Shown here: in pieces, positions 23,111-33,851 of the stretch
How the letters are laid out: each line of letters begins with the position of its first letter
Position numbering within the stretch: the first letter of the stretch is position 1
NCBI GenBank assembly: GCA_034387635.1
Contig: JAOANU010000007.1
Location: forward strand, 186,001 to 250,000
Reading direction: 5' to 3'
Origin: Rhodosporidiobolus odoratus
Taxonomy: Eukaryota; Basidiomycota; Microbotryomycetes; Sporidiobolales; Sporidiobolaceae
DNA: 64,000 bases
The notes under the pieces: generated by a model
Database searches by the model: none
What the model was told of the DNA's origin: nothing
Seen by the model: only the letters and a program-made list of their open reading frames with translations
Program-made: the position numbers and the translations under genes

Positions 23111-26100
23111 TCACTGCGGCGCCCTCGCCATTTCCTGCGCATCTCGCCTGCTGACCGAGTACCCGCTGCCGAGACCACCCTTGCTCTGTAGGTCCAACCG
23201 TATAGTGTCGACAAGCATTAGTGTCAAGAGATGCGACACGAATGGAGCAAAATGGTTGAAGGAGAAAAAAAGAACCGCGAGTTAGCGTGTCTGGTCCCGG
23301 ATTCAGGCGCGAACGCAATACGGACGCGGCGCAGCGTGTATGGACGACGGTAACAGCGGCGACCGGAATTGCAGGTGACCGAAGGGGGAGGCGGGGAAGC
23401 CAGCTGGCGGGGCCGGCACAAGAAGGGGAGAAGAAGGTGCGGCGAGAAGAGAAGGAAACGTACCGTCTTGACGCGAGCGGCGATGGGCTCGAGCAATGCG
23501 TTGTCGGAGCGACCGATCGTATTGCCTTCGGTCCATCTGGAAAGAACGCCGTCGCAAGATGGAAAATGAAGCGAAGGACGGCCAGGATGACGGTGCAGGT
23601 CGAGCGGTCAAGGACCAAAATGGGCGGGAGTCAAGACAGAAGTAACACGTAGGCCGTCAGTCGCACAGTCTTTGTGAGGGATCAGAGGAAAGCGCACCCC
23701 ATCTTCTTGAGCAAGTTGAATCCGACGTTGCCGGCTCCGAGCTTGTCAGCCTGCGCAAGAGTAAGGCGAAGAGCGTCAGCTGACGCCGAACGATACATTG
23801 GCATCCTGGTTGACAGAAATCGTCAACGCGAAAACCACCACGCACCCCTTGCCCAACCACAGCTCCCTCGCTGTTCCTCCCAGCCCCCCCACCACCACCT
23901 CCCCCTCTCTTCCCACCCTTCCTCCCATCAGCCCCCTCAAGCGCCTTCCAAAGCCCCACCATCTTGCCCCCCTTGGGCCTTCCTCCCCTCCCAAGTCCAC
24001 CCCACCTCTCATACCCCTCATCCAACTCATTCTCCCCATCCGCCGTCCCAACGATAGCGCGGATCTTTCGTTCAGATACCCCGACGACGGTGGTCTTGTG
24101 CGTACGCTCGAGAACCGGGAAACGGTTCTTCCCTGACCCAAGGGAGCGGGATTTGAGCCCGTACACCTCGGCGAGGAGGTGCACTGCGATACGAGCTTTC
24201 TTGCTCATAGGCGGGAGGGAGAGCGACTTGGAAGAGATGTCGATGGTGATGAAGTGACGAATGCGAGAGTTGACCGTCGCGGCATCGTTCGTGAGCGCGC
24301 GTTCCGAAGAAGCGGCTGCAGCGGCAGCGGCCTTCTTGCCCGCCTTCTTGGAGGAGAAGCGGTAGGATGTGTCGCGAGAATCGGCTTCGCGTTCGGCGGC
24401 GCGCTGGGCTGCTCGTTCGGCCTTCTTGACAGCCTTCTTCGAGCGGTCGTTATCCCATTGCGCGGCGAGGGTCGAGGAAAAGGCGCCGTTGAAGGTCTTG
24501 TCCTTCTTTCGTTGCTTCTTCGAGGCTGCGACAGCGGTAAAAGGCAATCGGTGTCAGCTTGGGACTAAGCAGCACGATCGAAAAGAGCTAATCTAGGTGC
24601 AGGAAAGTAACGCACGTCCGGCCCCTCCCCAGCCCATCATGCCATCCTCTTCGTCCATCAACATCGCCTCAATGTCCTCATCGATATCGTCGTAATCTCC
24701 GCCATCAAAGTCCTGGAAATTGCCCTCCGAAATGGCCTTGAAGAGCTTGTTTCGCTCTTTGCGGTTTGTGCGACGGGCATGTTTGCCTCCTCTGGCAGTT
24801 TCGAGCAAGTCGCCGTTGAAAGCAACGGTACGCTGCGGATTGCGTCAATGTCACGTCAGCGATGTCAACCGCTGAATAATGGAGAAGAAGCAACGGACCT
24901 GCATCCGCTCGATAAAGTCCTCATCCCGCTCAGCCCAGCTATCCTTGCCTGCGAACAGCCCATCGTCATCATCCTCGCTCTCCTCCTCACTGTCCTCCTT
25001 CACAAAGATCTCCTTCATCTTGCCCTTCCTCTCTCTCTGCCTCTCCTTCTTCCTCTCCCGCTCCGCTTTCCTTCCGCCACCTCCACCTTGACCCATGGAG
25101 GATAGGCTGACCTTCTGACCGGCGAGCAGGGACGCTTCGAATGCGTAGAGTTCGGCGTCCGAGTCGCTTGAGGAAAGGGAGCAGTCGTCGGAACAAGAAC
25201 CCGACGTCGAGGCGAGGGAAAGGGAGTGCTCGACTCTGGAGGCGCGCGAGAAAGTGTCAGTCTCACGTTACCTTTGCAATGTGGCAAGGAAAGAGACGCA
25301 CCGGCCATCAGCATCGCCCAGCGAGTACTCCATCTCAAGCTCGATATCCGAATCAACCTCATCGCTATCCTCCTCCTCAAGCTCGAGTCGGCGCTCATAC
25401 TCGCTCTCGCTGATCTCGCTCTCATCTTCGACACTATCTTCTTCGCTCGAGGTACCTTCCTGGCCGCTCAACTCTTCGCCCTCCGAAGTCCCCCAAGCAT
25501 CCTCGTCTTCCTCAGCCTCCTCAATCAATCGGCGGTCGGCATCATCACCCCTACCCTGCTCACCCCCAAGCGATCCAACCACACCCTTCGCGAAAGCGCT
25601 CAAGACCGCCATAGAGTCATCGCCCTCCTCATCCCCAATATCAAGATTGCGAAGGTAATCCTCCTCGACCCTCCTGTGCTCCCTTTGCATCTTCCCCTGC
25701 TTCCTCAATGCCTTCTCCCTCTCCTGCTCCCTCAAACTCTCCTCAACCGCGAGCATGAGTTCCACTTCTTCCCTCGTCGACCCGGATCCGACCAACCGTT
25801 CAAGCTTGTCCACCTCACGCTGATCCGCGCGTTGTTGACGCTGTTGAGTGCGCTTCGACTTACCGTTACGCCCACCGCTGAACCGGGGTGGAGGCGCTCC
25901 CGAATCCCCCCATTCGAGGTCGGAATCATCCAGACGAGGTCGACCGTCCTCATGCCCTTCAGCACTGATGACCGCTCCCGCTGCATCCTCCTCCTCTTCA
26001 CTCTCGTCCTCCTCATCCTCCTCCTCGTCATTCCCAAGCATATCCTCCATCCCCTCCCCCCCAGCCTTCATCCTCTCAAACATCTCCCTCCCCGCCTCCC

Positions 26101-27771
26101 TATCCTCTCTAACCTCCCTAGCCTCCTCCTCCTCCTCAAACCCACCCAATCTCTGCCCCCCATCCGCAGAAGAAGTGTAAAGGTGAGCGTTGCCGGTACG
26201 TGCGTGATCGCGTCCGGCTTTGCGAGCGGCACGAGAGGCCCGTTTGAGTTGCTTTTTGGATTGGTTGGAGACGTTGATGGCTGGAGCGGATTGAGGTGCG
26301 GTGGATCTGGTAGGTCGAGAAGGAGCAGCGGAGGGAGGAGGCGGAACAGAAAGAGCGGAAGAAGGGACTAAGGGTCCCGACGAGGTCGTGGCCGGGGCGA
26401 GGACGGGATCGGCGTGAGAGACGGCGCGGTGAGAGTGGTAGACGATGTGCTCGTCGGCTTCATCCGAGTCGGAGGTGATAACGTCGGCATCGCTAGAGCC
26501 ATCCGCGTGGGCGGCAAGAGCAGCAGGAGGCGGGAGAAAGCTGGCAAAGTCGGCGGGGAGGGCAGAGCCTGAAGTGGAGATTTCAAAGAGAGGGGGTTCG
26601 TCGTCGGCAGGTTCTTCGAGAATGGGTGAAGAAGGAGCAGCGAGGGGAGAGGGTGCAGCAGGTCGCTCTTGCTCAGTCGGCTCTGCAGGCTGAGGGTGAG
26701 TGCCCAAACCGGGATGCTGGGCCGGATCGGCTGGGCCTTGGAGCGAATCTTCGATTTCGTCGAGAGCCATCGTTGCGGTAGTCGACGGCTGAGGCTCGAA
26801 AGGCTCAGGTTCATCAGCGAGTTCAGCCAGTGTCCGCTCCGACGGGGCAAGACCCAGCTTGCTAACCTCGTCCGCCAGAACGACGTCAAGGCTCCGGTCG
26901 CCCTCATTCGCCGGCTCGAAAGGCTTGACCTGCCAAGGCTCGTTCTCGCCCGGCTGATGCTGTTGGTGAGGTGCCTCAGCTCCAGCCTTCTCTAGCCCGT
27001 GCTCGTCCTCGCCGCCGACCGTTCCAAGACCAGCGGAAGAGGCTTTGACGAATTTGACGGGGACGAGGAGCGGGTTGAAGGCGGCGCCGCCCATGCCGAT
27101 CACACCTGCACCACGGGGCGTCGACGTTCCAGAGGAATAGGGTGAGCCACCACGTCCGCCCCTTCCTCCCGAACCACCGCCTCGAGCATTGAAGGCGCCC
27201 AGTCCTCCGTGGTTTCCCCTCCCTCCGCCCCTTCCTCCGTTGAGGGTGTTGATCAGGCCCATACCGCCTCCCCGGCCCCTGCCGCGACCTGGAGTGCTCG
27301 GTGCAGATGCTGCCGGACTGCTCGTGCCGCTTTGGCTTGCGCCACGACCTCCACCTCTGGGGAAGAAGGCACCTCGTCCCCCTCGACCTCGGGATGGGGT
27401 TGACTGGCCAGACTGGTAAGGAGAAGTCGAAGCTGAGGGGTAAGCCTGAGCGGGTGGTTGAGGCTGAAAGACGGGCGAAGGGTGGAAGCCTGTGCGATGA
27501 GGAAGGTCAGAGGGGACGGTGAGGTCAAGTTGCCCGTTCTCTTGTCGACCTCGCTCGATAGGGGAAGTAAGGACGTACCGAGCATGCCTTCGTCCATGAG
27601 ATCTGCGTAGTTGAACTCTGCCATGGTGTAATCTTGTCTGGGGGCAGGTCCAGCTCCCCTCCCTCGACCGCCTCGTCCAGGACCCCCCCTGGCTCCCCTT
27701 GCTCTCGCTGCGCCTCGAGGAGAGTTGGTGTTGTTTGATTGACCTCTACCTCTGTTCTGTCCGCGAGTCAT
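23111..27771 (-). CDS. SQS1: SQS1-like R3H and G-patch protein
   Basis: By family, an RNA-processing factor whose G-patch activates a DEAH helicase (Prp43 in yeast) in splicing and ribosome maturation. It starts MTRGQNRGRGQSNNTNSPRG with extensive RGG-type repeats. A long acidic/low-complexity middle has poly-Glu and Ser-Glu runs (about 25,300-26,100). An R3H-type domain follows: RIRHFITIDISSKSLSLPPM...RIAVHLLAEVYGLKSRSLGS. The G-patch is spread over three exons: LGAGNVGFNLLKKMG ends at 23,698; GWTEGNTIGRSDNALLEPIA...KT spans 23,464-23,536; SKGGLGSGYSVSRRDAQEMA spans 23,111-23,185. They are separated by introns of 161 nt (23,537-23,697) and 278 nt (23,186-23,463), all in phase. The domain order matches SQS1 proteins. 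The last exon is easily missed because it is only 75 nt. Confidence 0.85.
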
Positions 27772-29212
27772 TGTTAATATGTAGTGTGGGAAGTGGCGAA
27801 GTTGTTACTGTATTAATGATGATGGAGGGAAGTCAACCCGGACGGGACAGACTCGACCCAGTTACCCCACTATCGACATCGGCTATATCCACCGTGCAGA
27901 TCGACTCAGTACACGTTAAGCTACAACCTACGACCTATCCGATCTCACTCCGTCTGCGCCCTCGCTCGTCCTCCTCCTCCTCCTCGTCGACTCGATTCGC
28001 TCACCATATGCATGGCCTCACTCACTTCTTCATCCGACAATCGCCTGAAAGCTCAACAGCTGACACGAAATGCTCCGCCGAATACCCTCATCTCGCTCGT
28101 ATCCAGGCTTTATGCTGCTCCCGTTTAGCCCTCGCCCCGATCAGCGAGCTGCAGAGTACGCAGTGTCCGTGTCGACGAACCGGGGCGAAAGACGGGGCCT
28201 GCGGGGAAAAGCTACGTAACGTGCACAGTCGGACAAGATGGTCAGAACGCGTGTACCAAGGGTGTGCGTTACTTACCTCCTTCACCCGAACGGCCTGATT
28301 CCTTCTATCTGACCAAGGTTGCTCGCACGACACAGGGCTCGCTAACCAAACAAATCCGCGCCCATAGCCCGAGTCACATTTCGGCTCCAGGCTGCGAGGT
28401 TCTCGCCGTCTTAACGCACCTCACTCTGGTACCTCATTCTGCCGACAATACAGTCACTCCGCTGCCGTCTGCTATCTCTCGCCTTGAGACCTGCATCCTA
28501 TTTATAGACGCTAGACCAGACAGCGAACACATCGGGACGGGGGATTTGCGGGCTCGAACCCAGCGGGCAAGAAGCATCGAATAACTGCTCGACCCTTTCA
28601 CATCTTGCTCCTTGCACGCTTGAAGTCAGTCCTTAGGGAGCAATCGGGACGAGTGCGCTTTGACTGGCGGTGATGGCGCAAGGTCAGAGGAGATTGACCT
28701 TCTCAGGTTCGCCGTTCCTACCGCCTCTCCTCTTGAGTCATGGAGTCGTTCTACCCCTCGCGCACCCGTACATGGTCAGAAGGCTGGTTGCAGTCGGGAC
28801 CAGCGGTGTCACGGCCCAGCGCCCTTCATTTCACCTTCGCTATTCTCGCCTTGCTTGGTCCGTACCGTTGTCGACTGCAGGCTCTCCCTTCTTCTCCCGC
28901 TTGTCGCAAAGCCTCAGGCGGATCTGATAGTCCCGCCTCGAGCTCTTTTGAGGCGTCTATCCTCTCGCTTCTCGGGTCATCCCTCGTCGACTGTATGCCC
29001 TTCTCAACGCCCCTTGTACTTTCGTCCTCACCACTCGAAGCGGATCCTGGATCCCCCGTCCCACTGTTTTGAATCCTCTTTCGATCTCTCTCCCTCTTCG
29101 CACCTCTCCCCTCGAGGACTCACTCGTCACCATTCAGGCCGTACAGCAGATCTCTTCTCTCAATTTCTCTTTCTCTCCCGCACCCATAACCTACAACGTC
29201 CCGTAGTCCTGC
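27772..29212. other. Long divergent intergenic region
   Basis: About 1.4 kb between the SQS1-like start (minus) and the first securely coding segment of the dehydrogenase-like gene (plus). It must carry both promoters and probably a 5' exon of the dehydrogenase. A frame open from 28,660 into that gene has low-complexity Ser/Pro/Leu composition upstream of 29,200 and looks like pyrimidine-rich leader. Nothing else is recognised. Confidence 0.4.
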
Positions 29213-30767
29213 AAGGCGTACTGCTTCTCCCGAACCGGGACCTTAAGCTTGAGGAGGTGGGGATGGAGGAGGTTAGGGAGCATGGCGAGCAATTCTTGCG
29301 TCTCCTCTTGTCGCTCGAAGCCAACTCCGCCCGTCGTATCCCTCACGCAGAGGTCCTTATCAAGGTCCACGCTTGTAACTTGAGCTCTTGGTGCGCCTCT
29401 TCTTTCGCATTCCCTCATTTCCATCTACCTTCTCCCGTTTCCAACTCCCGGCTGACCCCTACTCTACTCCGCTCACCTTGCCCTTCGTCAGCGACCACAT
29501 CACTCAGCAGAACCTCCTTCACTCCCACCGTCACGAGCGCATTCCCGGCGTCTCTGTTGTCGGAGAGGTGGTCAAGGTCGGTCACAAGGTGCAAAAGCTC
29601 AAGGAGGGAATGAAGGTTTGCGGTCAGTCCTTTCCCTTTTCTCTCCTCTTCCTCCCCCTCGCTGATCCTTCGCCCTCTCTACAGCTGTCACTATGTATGG
29701 CGGCCTTTCCGAGTATACCAGGGCTGAGGGTGATTGTTGCCTCGAGCTCAACAAGCAGGAGTACGAGAGGACGAAGGAGTGCTGCGTTGCGAGGTGGAAC
29801 GCGGCTCGCATCCACTGTGCGTTTTTTCGCTCTTTCTCCTCTCGCCGCTGAGCCATTCTTTTACTTGCCTCTACTGACCCCCTTCCGCCGCCCTGCTTTT
29901 TGCGCTTCTAATCTCCTCCCTTCTCGCCCGCAGGCGCCTTTGAACGCTTCGAGAATCTCTACTCCTCCATGGGTCGCGAGCAGAGGCAGTCCTGCGAGAA
30001 GCACTGCGAAGAGGCTGGCTTCCAGGGCGAGGGCGTCATCTGCATCTATGGCGAGGGGTGAGTCGAGAACTCTCTCTGTTCCGTTCCCCTCGTTCGTGCT
30101 CAAAGCCATGCAGCAGCACAACCAGCTCGGCAACTTCAAGAAGTGCCGCATCGTCCTCATTACCCCGACCGAACGTTGGAACCACGACAAGTACGACATG
30201 GACAAGAAGGACGTTCTCTGTATTGAGAAGTGTGACCTCGCCGAGGAGCTTAGGAAGTTGGGCGGGGTTTGGTGGTGCTGCGGTGCGTTGTCTCTCTTTT
30301 TCTTCCCCCGCCCTCTTTGCCCTCTGCTCGCTTCGTCCAATGATAGTCGGGTTGACTTGCGGCTTGGTGCTCTGCGGCTACCGACATGCCGACCAAGGGC
30401 GTTGAGCAGCTCTTCGAGGGCATGCGCTTCAACTCCCAGCTCGTCGTCCTCAACCCCCACTACGACACTTCCCTCGAGCTTCCCATCGGTTCGTCTCCTC
30501 CGGCCTCTTTTCGTCTACCACTCTGACCCCTCGCCCCTTCTCTCCGCAGGCCGAATCATCCCCAGATACATCTCCATCGCCGGCGCCCCCACTCCCCTCA
30601 CTCACGAGCTCCGTCGCTGCCTCGACCTGTGCGAGAAGGGCAGAGTCAGGCCCGAGGTCGAGTGCGTTCGTTTTGAGGATGAGGGGAGGGTTAGGGAGCT
30701 TTGGAAGGAGGTGGAGAAGGGGAAGAGGTTTGAGGCGCCTGTTGTTGAAATGAGGCAGGGTCAGTGA
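29213..30767 (+). CDS. Divergent medium-chain (alcohol) dehydrogenase-like protein, 5' end unresolved
   Basis: The fold is that of the zinc-alcohol-dehydrogenase/MDR superfamily. The first secure exon has an MDR-like opening, VVLQGVLLLPNRDLKLEEV. Then come AEVLIKVHACNLSS and, after an intron whose only good acceptor is near 29,487, CDHITQQNLLHSH. Next is the GroES-like core IPGVSVVGEVVKVGHKVQKL with TMYGGLSEYTRAEGDCCLEL. The C-terminal part is typical (GVEQLFEGMRFNSQLVVLNP; RRCLDLCEKGRVRPEVECVR). The nucleotide-binding region is unusual: ICIYGEGAMQQHNQLGNFKK replaces a normal GxGxxG turn. The residue pattern for catalytic zinc is not evident. I could not fix a start codon; an upstream exon is likely. 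Stop at 30,765-30,767. Function may be altered or non-enzymatic. Confidence 0.6.
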
Positions 30768-30772
30768 GGGGG

Positions 30773-30776
<4 letters not shown>

Positions 30777-30808
<32 letters not shown>
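30777..30808. repeat. (CT)16 microsatellite
   Basis: An uninterrupted run of sixteen CT dinucleotides starting about nine bases after the stop codon of the dehydrogenase-like gene, so it lies in the 3' UTR. Confidence 0.95.
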
Positions 30809-30811
<3 letters not shown>

Positions 30812-31455
30812 GGTAGCTTACAGTCAGAATCTCTTGTACTCGGTGCATTGAGAGCGTGTCTTTCTCTCTTTCCTTCTTGGCGTCGAAAGAGGATCTTCTG
30901 CAGTCACTTGAGATCTCCCCCGTCCCATCACGGATCTCGCGCACTCACAAATGCCGGGAAACGCCTCTGTGGGCTCTCAAGCTCGCCATTCCGAGTGACC
31001 TGCGGAGTTTTGGGTCCGGCGCGCTTTCCATCGAAAGGCGGTGAATCGAGCTGGCTACACACAGCCTGCGGACCGTGACCTGAGCAGCGGTGCGAGCGGC
31101 ACACTCTACGTCGTCGTCGAATCCAGAGTGTCGGTCACAATCTCCGTCCGGCTGAAGGACATATTAGCTGCAAATGGCCAGCTACAAGCAATACAGTGAG
31201 GCCGGACGGGAAAAGGTTGAAGGACTTGAACTACAGTCCCTGTGTGATACTACTTGCTAAAGCATAGTACTCCAAGTGACGCAATAGTGTTGTCGTTGTC
31301 ATGAGAATCAACGAGAGACGGCAAGTTCGAAGGAAGAACACCGTTTGGCCTTCTCAACTCGGTTTTCCTCTCGCCACTCACCATCTAGGGAAGATTGGGG
31401 CACACAAAAGCACTGATTACTTCACACCGAAGCACAGCTACGCCACAGTCGGACC
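30809..31455. other. Convergent 3' intergenic stretch
   Basis: About 650 bases between convergent stops. Only short frames without domains; presumed 3' UTRs and terminators of both neighbours. Confidence 0.45.
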
Positions 31456-32975
31456 TCAGAGCGCACCTTCGGACTTGGCCACTTCAGCGACATACTGGGC
31501 GAAAGAAGCCGCGACGTTCTCCATGCTCTCATCTATAGACGGAAGGAATCTCAGTGACTAGCGCACATTCAACGAGAAGAGATGCTGAACAGACTCACAC
31601 TTGAACCCAAAGTCCTTCTCAGCCCTAGAGCTGTCATAGCTGTACATGTTGGTGGGCACCTCGTCCTCGGTAGGTTGATCCGGAATGGAAGGGAGATGAG
31701 CTTTCAACTCGGGCTGCGCCTTGATCGAGTAGCGGATGAGTTGCTTCCAGCTCGAGCGGGCGTTGATGAGGAGGTAGCGGTGGCCAGCGGAGATGAAGGG
31801 GTTGAGAGCGGCTTCGACGTGCGAGCGAGCGACGTCTTCCACCCAGACGAAGGTGTCCTGCGCACGACGTGACGTGACGTCAGGACGCGCTTACAGAACA
31901 GAAAGAACAGCGAGAGACTTACAGGCTGAAAGGCAGAAGCGGCCGTAAAGTCCTTCTGATCCCAAAGTATGTTCAGGGCCATGGCAACTGTCGATCCAGC
32001 CGTCTTGAGGGTCTTTGGCCCAGGCGCGTAGTTTCGACCGAGAACGCAAGTCGGAGCGTGGCTGTGAGGAATAGGACTCATAAGCTCGGGTGCCTGAGGA
32101 GAAGACGCAGGAAGCGCACGTTGAGAGGGCGAAGTGGACGTCGGGTTGCTTGGCAAAGTCGAGGGCGGCACGCTCGGCGGCACCCTTGGAAGCAGCTGTG
32201 AAAGCGAGTGAGTGAGCACGAGGGCCGAGGATGGAGCGTGCACGAGAAGGAGAACGTACCGTACGCAAGCTGGCCTTGCTCAGCGGAGAACTTGGTCGCC
32301 GCTTCGTACTGCGGGTTCACGCAGCGTCAAAGAAAGGTAGGCGAATGTAACATAGAGAAGCACGCACAGTGACGGTGGACCAGCTCTGCTCGTCGAGAAG
32401 AGTATCCGGTCCAGCCGTGACCCATTTGTCCATGTCGATGTAGGCGACAATGCTGCGCACAAGAACAAAGTCAGCGAGGCGTGATGATGGTTTACAGCAG
32501 ACACCTGGCTCACGAGGAGGTAACGACCACAGACTTGATGGAGGGAACCTTCTTGGCGCTTTCGAGGATGGAGAGCGTTCCAGCAACGGCGGGCTTAAGA
32601 ATGTCGGTCTCAGCATCGATCTGTGACGAGACCAGTCAGCTGCATCACACCAGGAGAAGAGGGAGGAGCGCAACGCACCTTGATCTGAAGGTCGGCCGGA
32701 GAAGCGGCATGAACAACCGCATCGACTCCCTTGACCGCCTCATCGAAAACGCCTTCATCCCAGATCTGTCCCTTTAACAGCACGCCTTCAATCTGACCGG
32801 GGTACTGTTTGCCGTACTCGGTCACCCAGGCGTCGATTTGCTGCTGCTTGCGAAGAGGGAGGCGCACAGAGTGACCGCGACGGAGATATTCGACGACTAT
32901 GGCTGCGCCAACGAGGCCACTAGCGCCGGTGACAGTAGCGAGGATCTTCTTGTTCGAGTTGGAGGTAGTCGACAT
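31456..32975 (-). CDS. NAD(P)-dependent extended SDR reductase (aldehyde/dihydroflavonol reductase-like), copy A
   Basis: Extended short-chain dehydrogenase of the GRE2/dihydroflavonol-4-reductase type, predicted to reduce aldehydes or ketones with NAD(P)H. It starts MSTTSNSNKKILATVTGASG, giving the Rossmann turn TGASGLVG. The active-site YxxxK is made across an intron: GQLAY plus AASKGAAE. Other family segments are FDEAVKGVDAVVHAASPADL, SILESAKKVPSIKSVVVTSS, HAPTCVLGRNYAPGPKTLKT and FVWVEDVARSHVEAALNPFI. The last exon (DESMENVAASFAQYVAEVAK) ends with a stop at 31,456-31,458. It lies head-to-tail with a clear paralog immediately upstream, with matching intron positions. The natural substrate is unknown. 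Confidence 0.82.
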
Positions 32976-33851
32976 AGTGATTTTGATTTAGCTTGCGAGA
33001 AGTGTTGGAGAGGAAGAAGAGTTGTGGATGAAAGCGGTTTCGAGCTGCTCTCGGCGTCGACTGGCCGGGCTGAGCTGAGCGACGGGGGTTCAGAGCCTGC
33101 AGAGGCTGATGCAAGCGCTGACAAGTCTCGAGCTTCTGACTGTAGCAGCAACTGAAGGCGTCGGGGGTTATGTCGGGAGAGAGTTGTCAGCATGTCCGAG
33201 GCTCCAGAAGTGCTCGGACAGTACATACACAGCTGTTGTGAGCGAGCGTACGGCGAATCTGGGTTCTAGAGTGTGCACCCTGTCAGCGAGGAATGACCTA
33301 CAGCGCATACGTCACGGAGGATCCGATCATCATGGAGGTGGGTGTGGAAAGCAGGGGGTACGCTCTGAGCAGTTAGAGCACGTCACGTGCCAGCTCCCCT
33401 GCTCCCCACCGTTACTGTATGCGTTGTCCGCCCCGTATCGTCCTCTTCGTGTACCCACCTTTTCTCCCTTCAAAGACGTGTCGCTGGCTGGACACCGAGT
33501 CAGCGGGGAGACAGCCAGTTGGATGGCGCAGCAACGCGCTGGAGCTGTAGCAGGGAGCTACGACCTTGACGGGGCAAGGACCGTAGATCGGAGAGCCGCA
33601 GAGCGATCGAGGAGGATGTATGAGCTAAGTACAGTATTCGCGAGGACAGAGATCAAGGCAGCAAGATCGCTTGCCACCGCCAGCTGTAGATCTCTACTTG
33701 CCACTGCCCGTGCAGACAAGAGTCATAGGCAGATTTTCTTCCCCTTTCATTCTTGTTCCGTGAAACCGTGTCCCGGCTGCAAGACGCTACCAACTACGAA
33801 CCCCGGCTTACGCTGATCCTGGGAGTGCTGCTCGTACTACGAATCTCCAAC
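32976..33851. promoter_or_regulatory. Spacer between tandem reductases, promoter of copy A
   Basis: About 880 bases. A plus-strand frame of about 235 codons crosses it but has no recognisable domain and overlaps the expected promoter, so it is not called. No second-copy remnants were seen by eye. Confidence 0.4.

Noticed and set aside
25226..26371. 381-codon plus-strand frame opposite the SQS1-like gene
   Set aside because: Antisense of the acidic low-complexity region, which yields long Leu/Pro-rich open frames by composition.
28540..28580. tRNA-like B-box (GGCTCGAACCC / GGGTTCGAGCCC)
   Set aside because: Resembles a B box on the minus strand, but the flanking bases do not form a five-pair T stem and no acceptor or anticodon arm could be drawn.
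33109..33816. 235-codon plus-strand frame between the tandem reductases
   Set aside because: No domain, mixed composition, and it covers the promoter of copy A and the 3' side of copy B; treated as chance.
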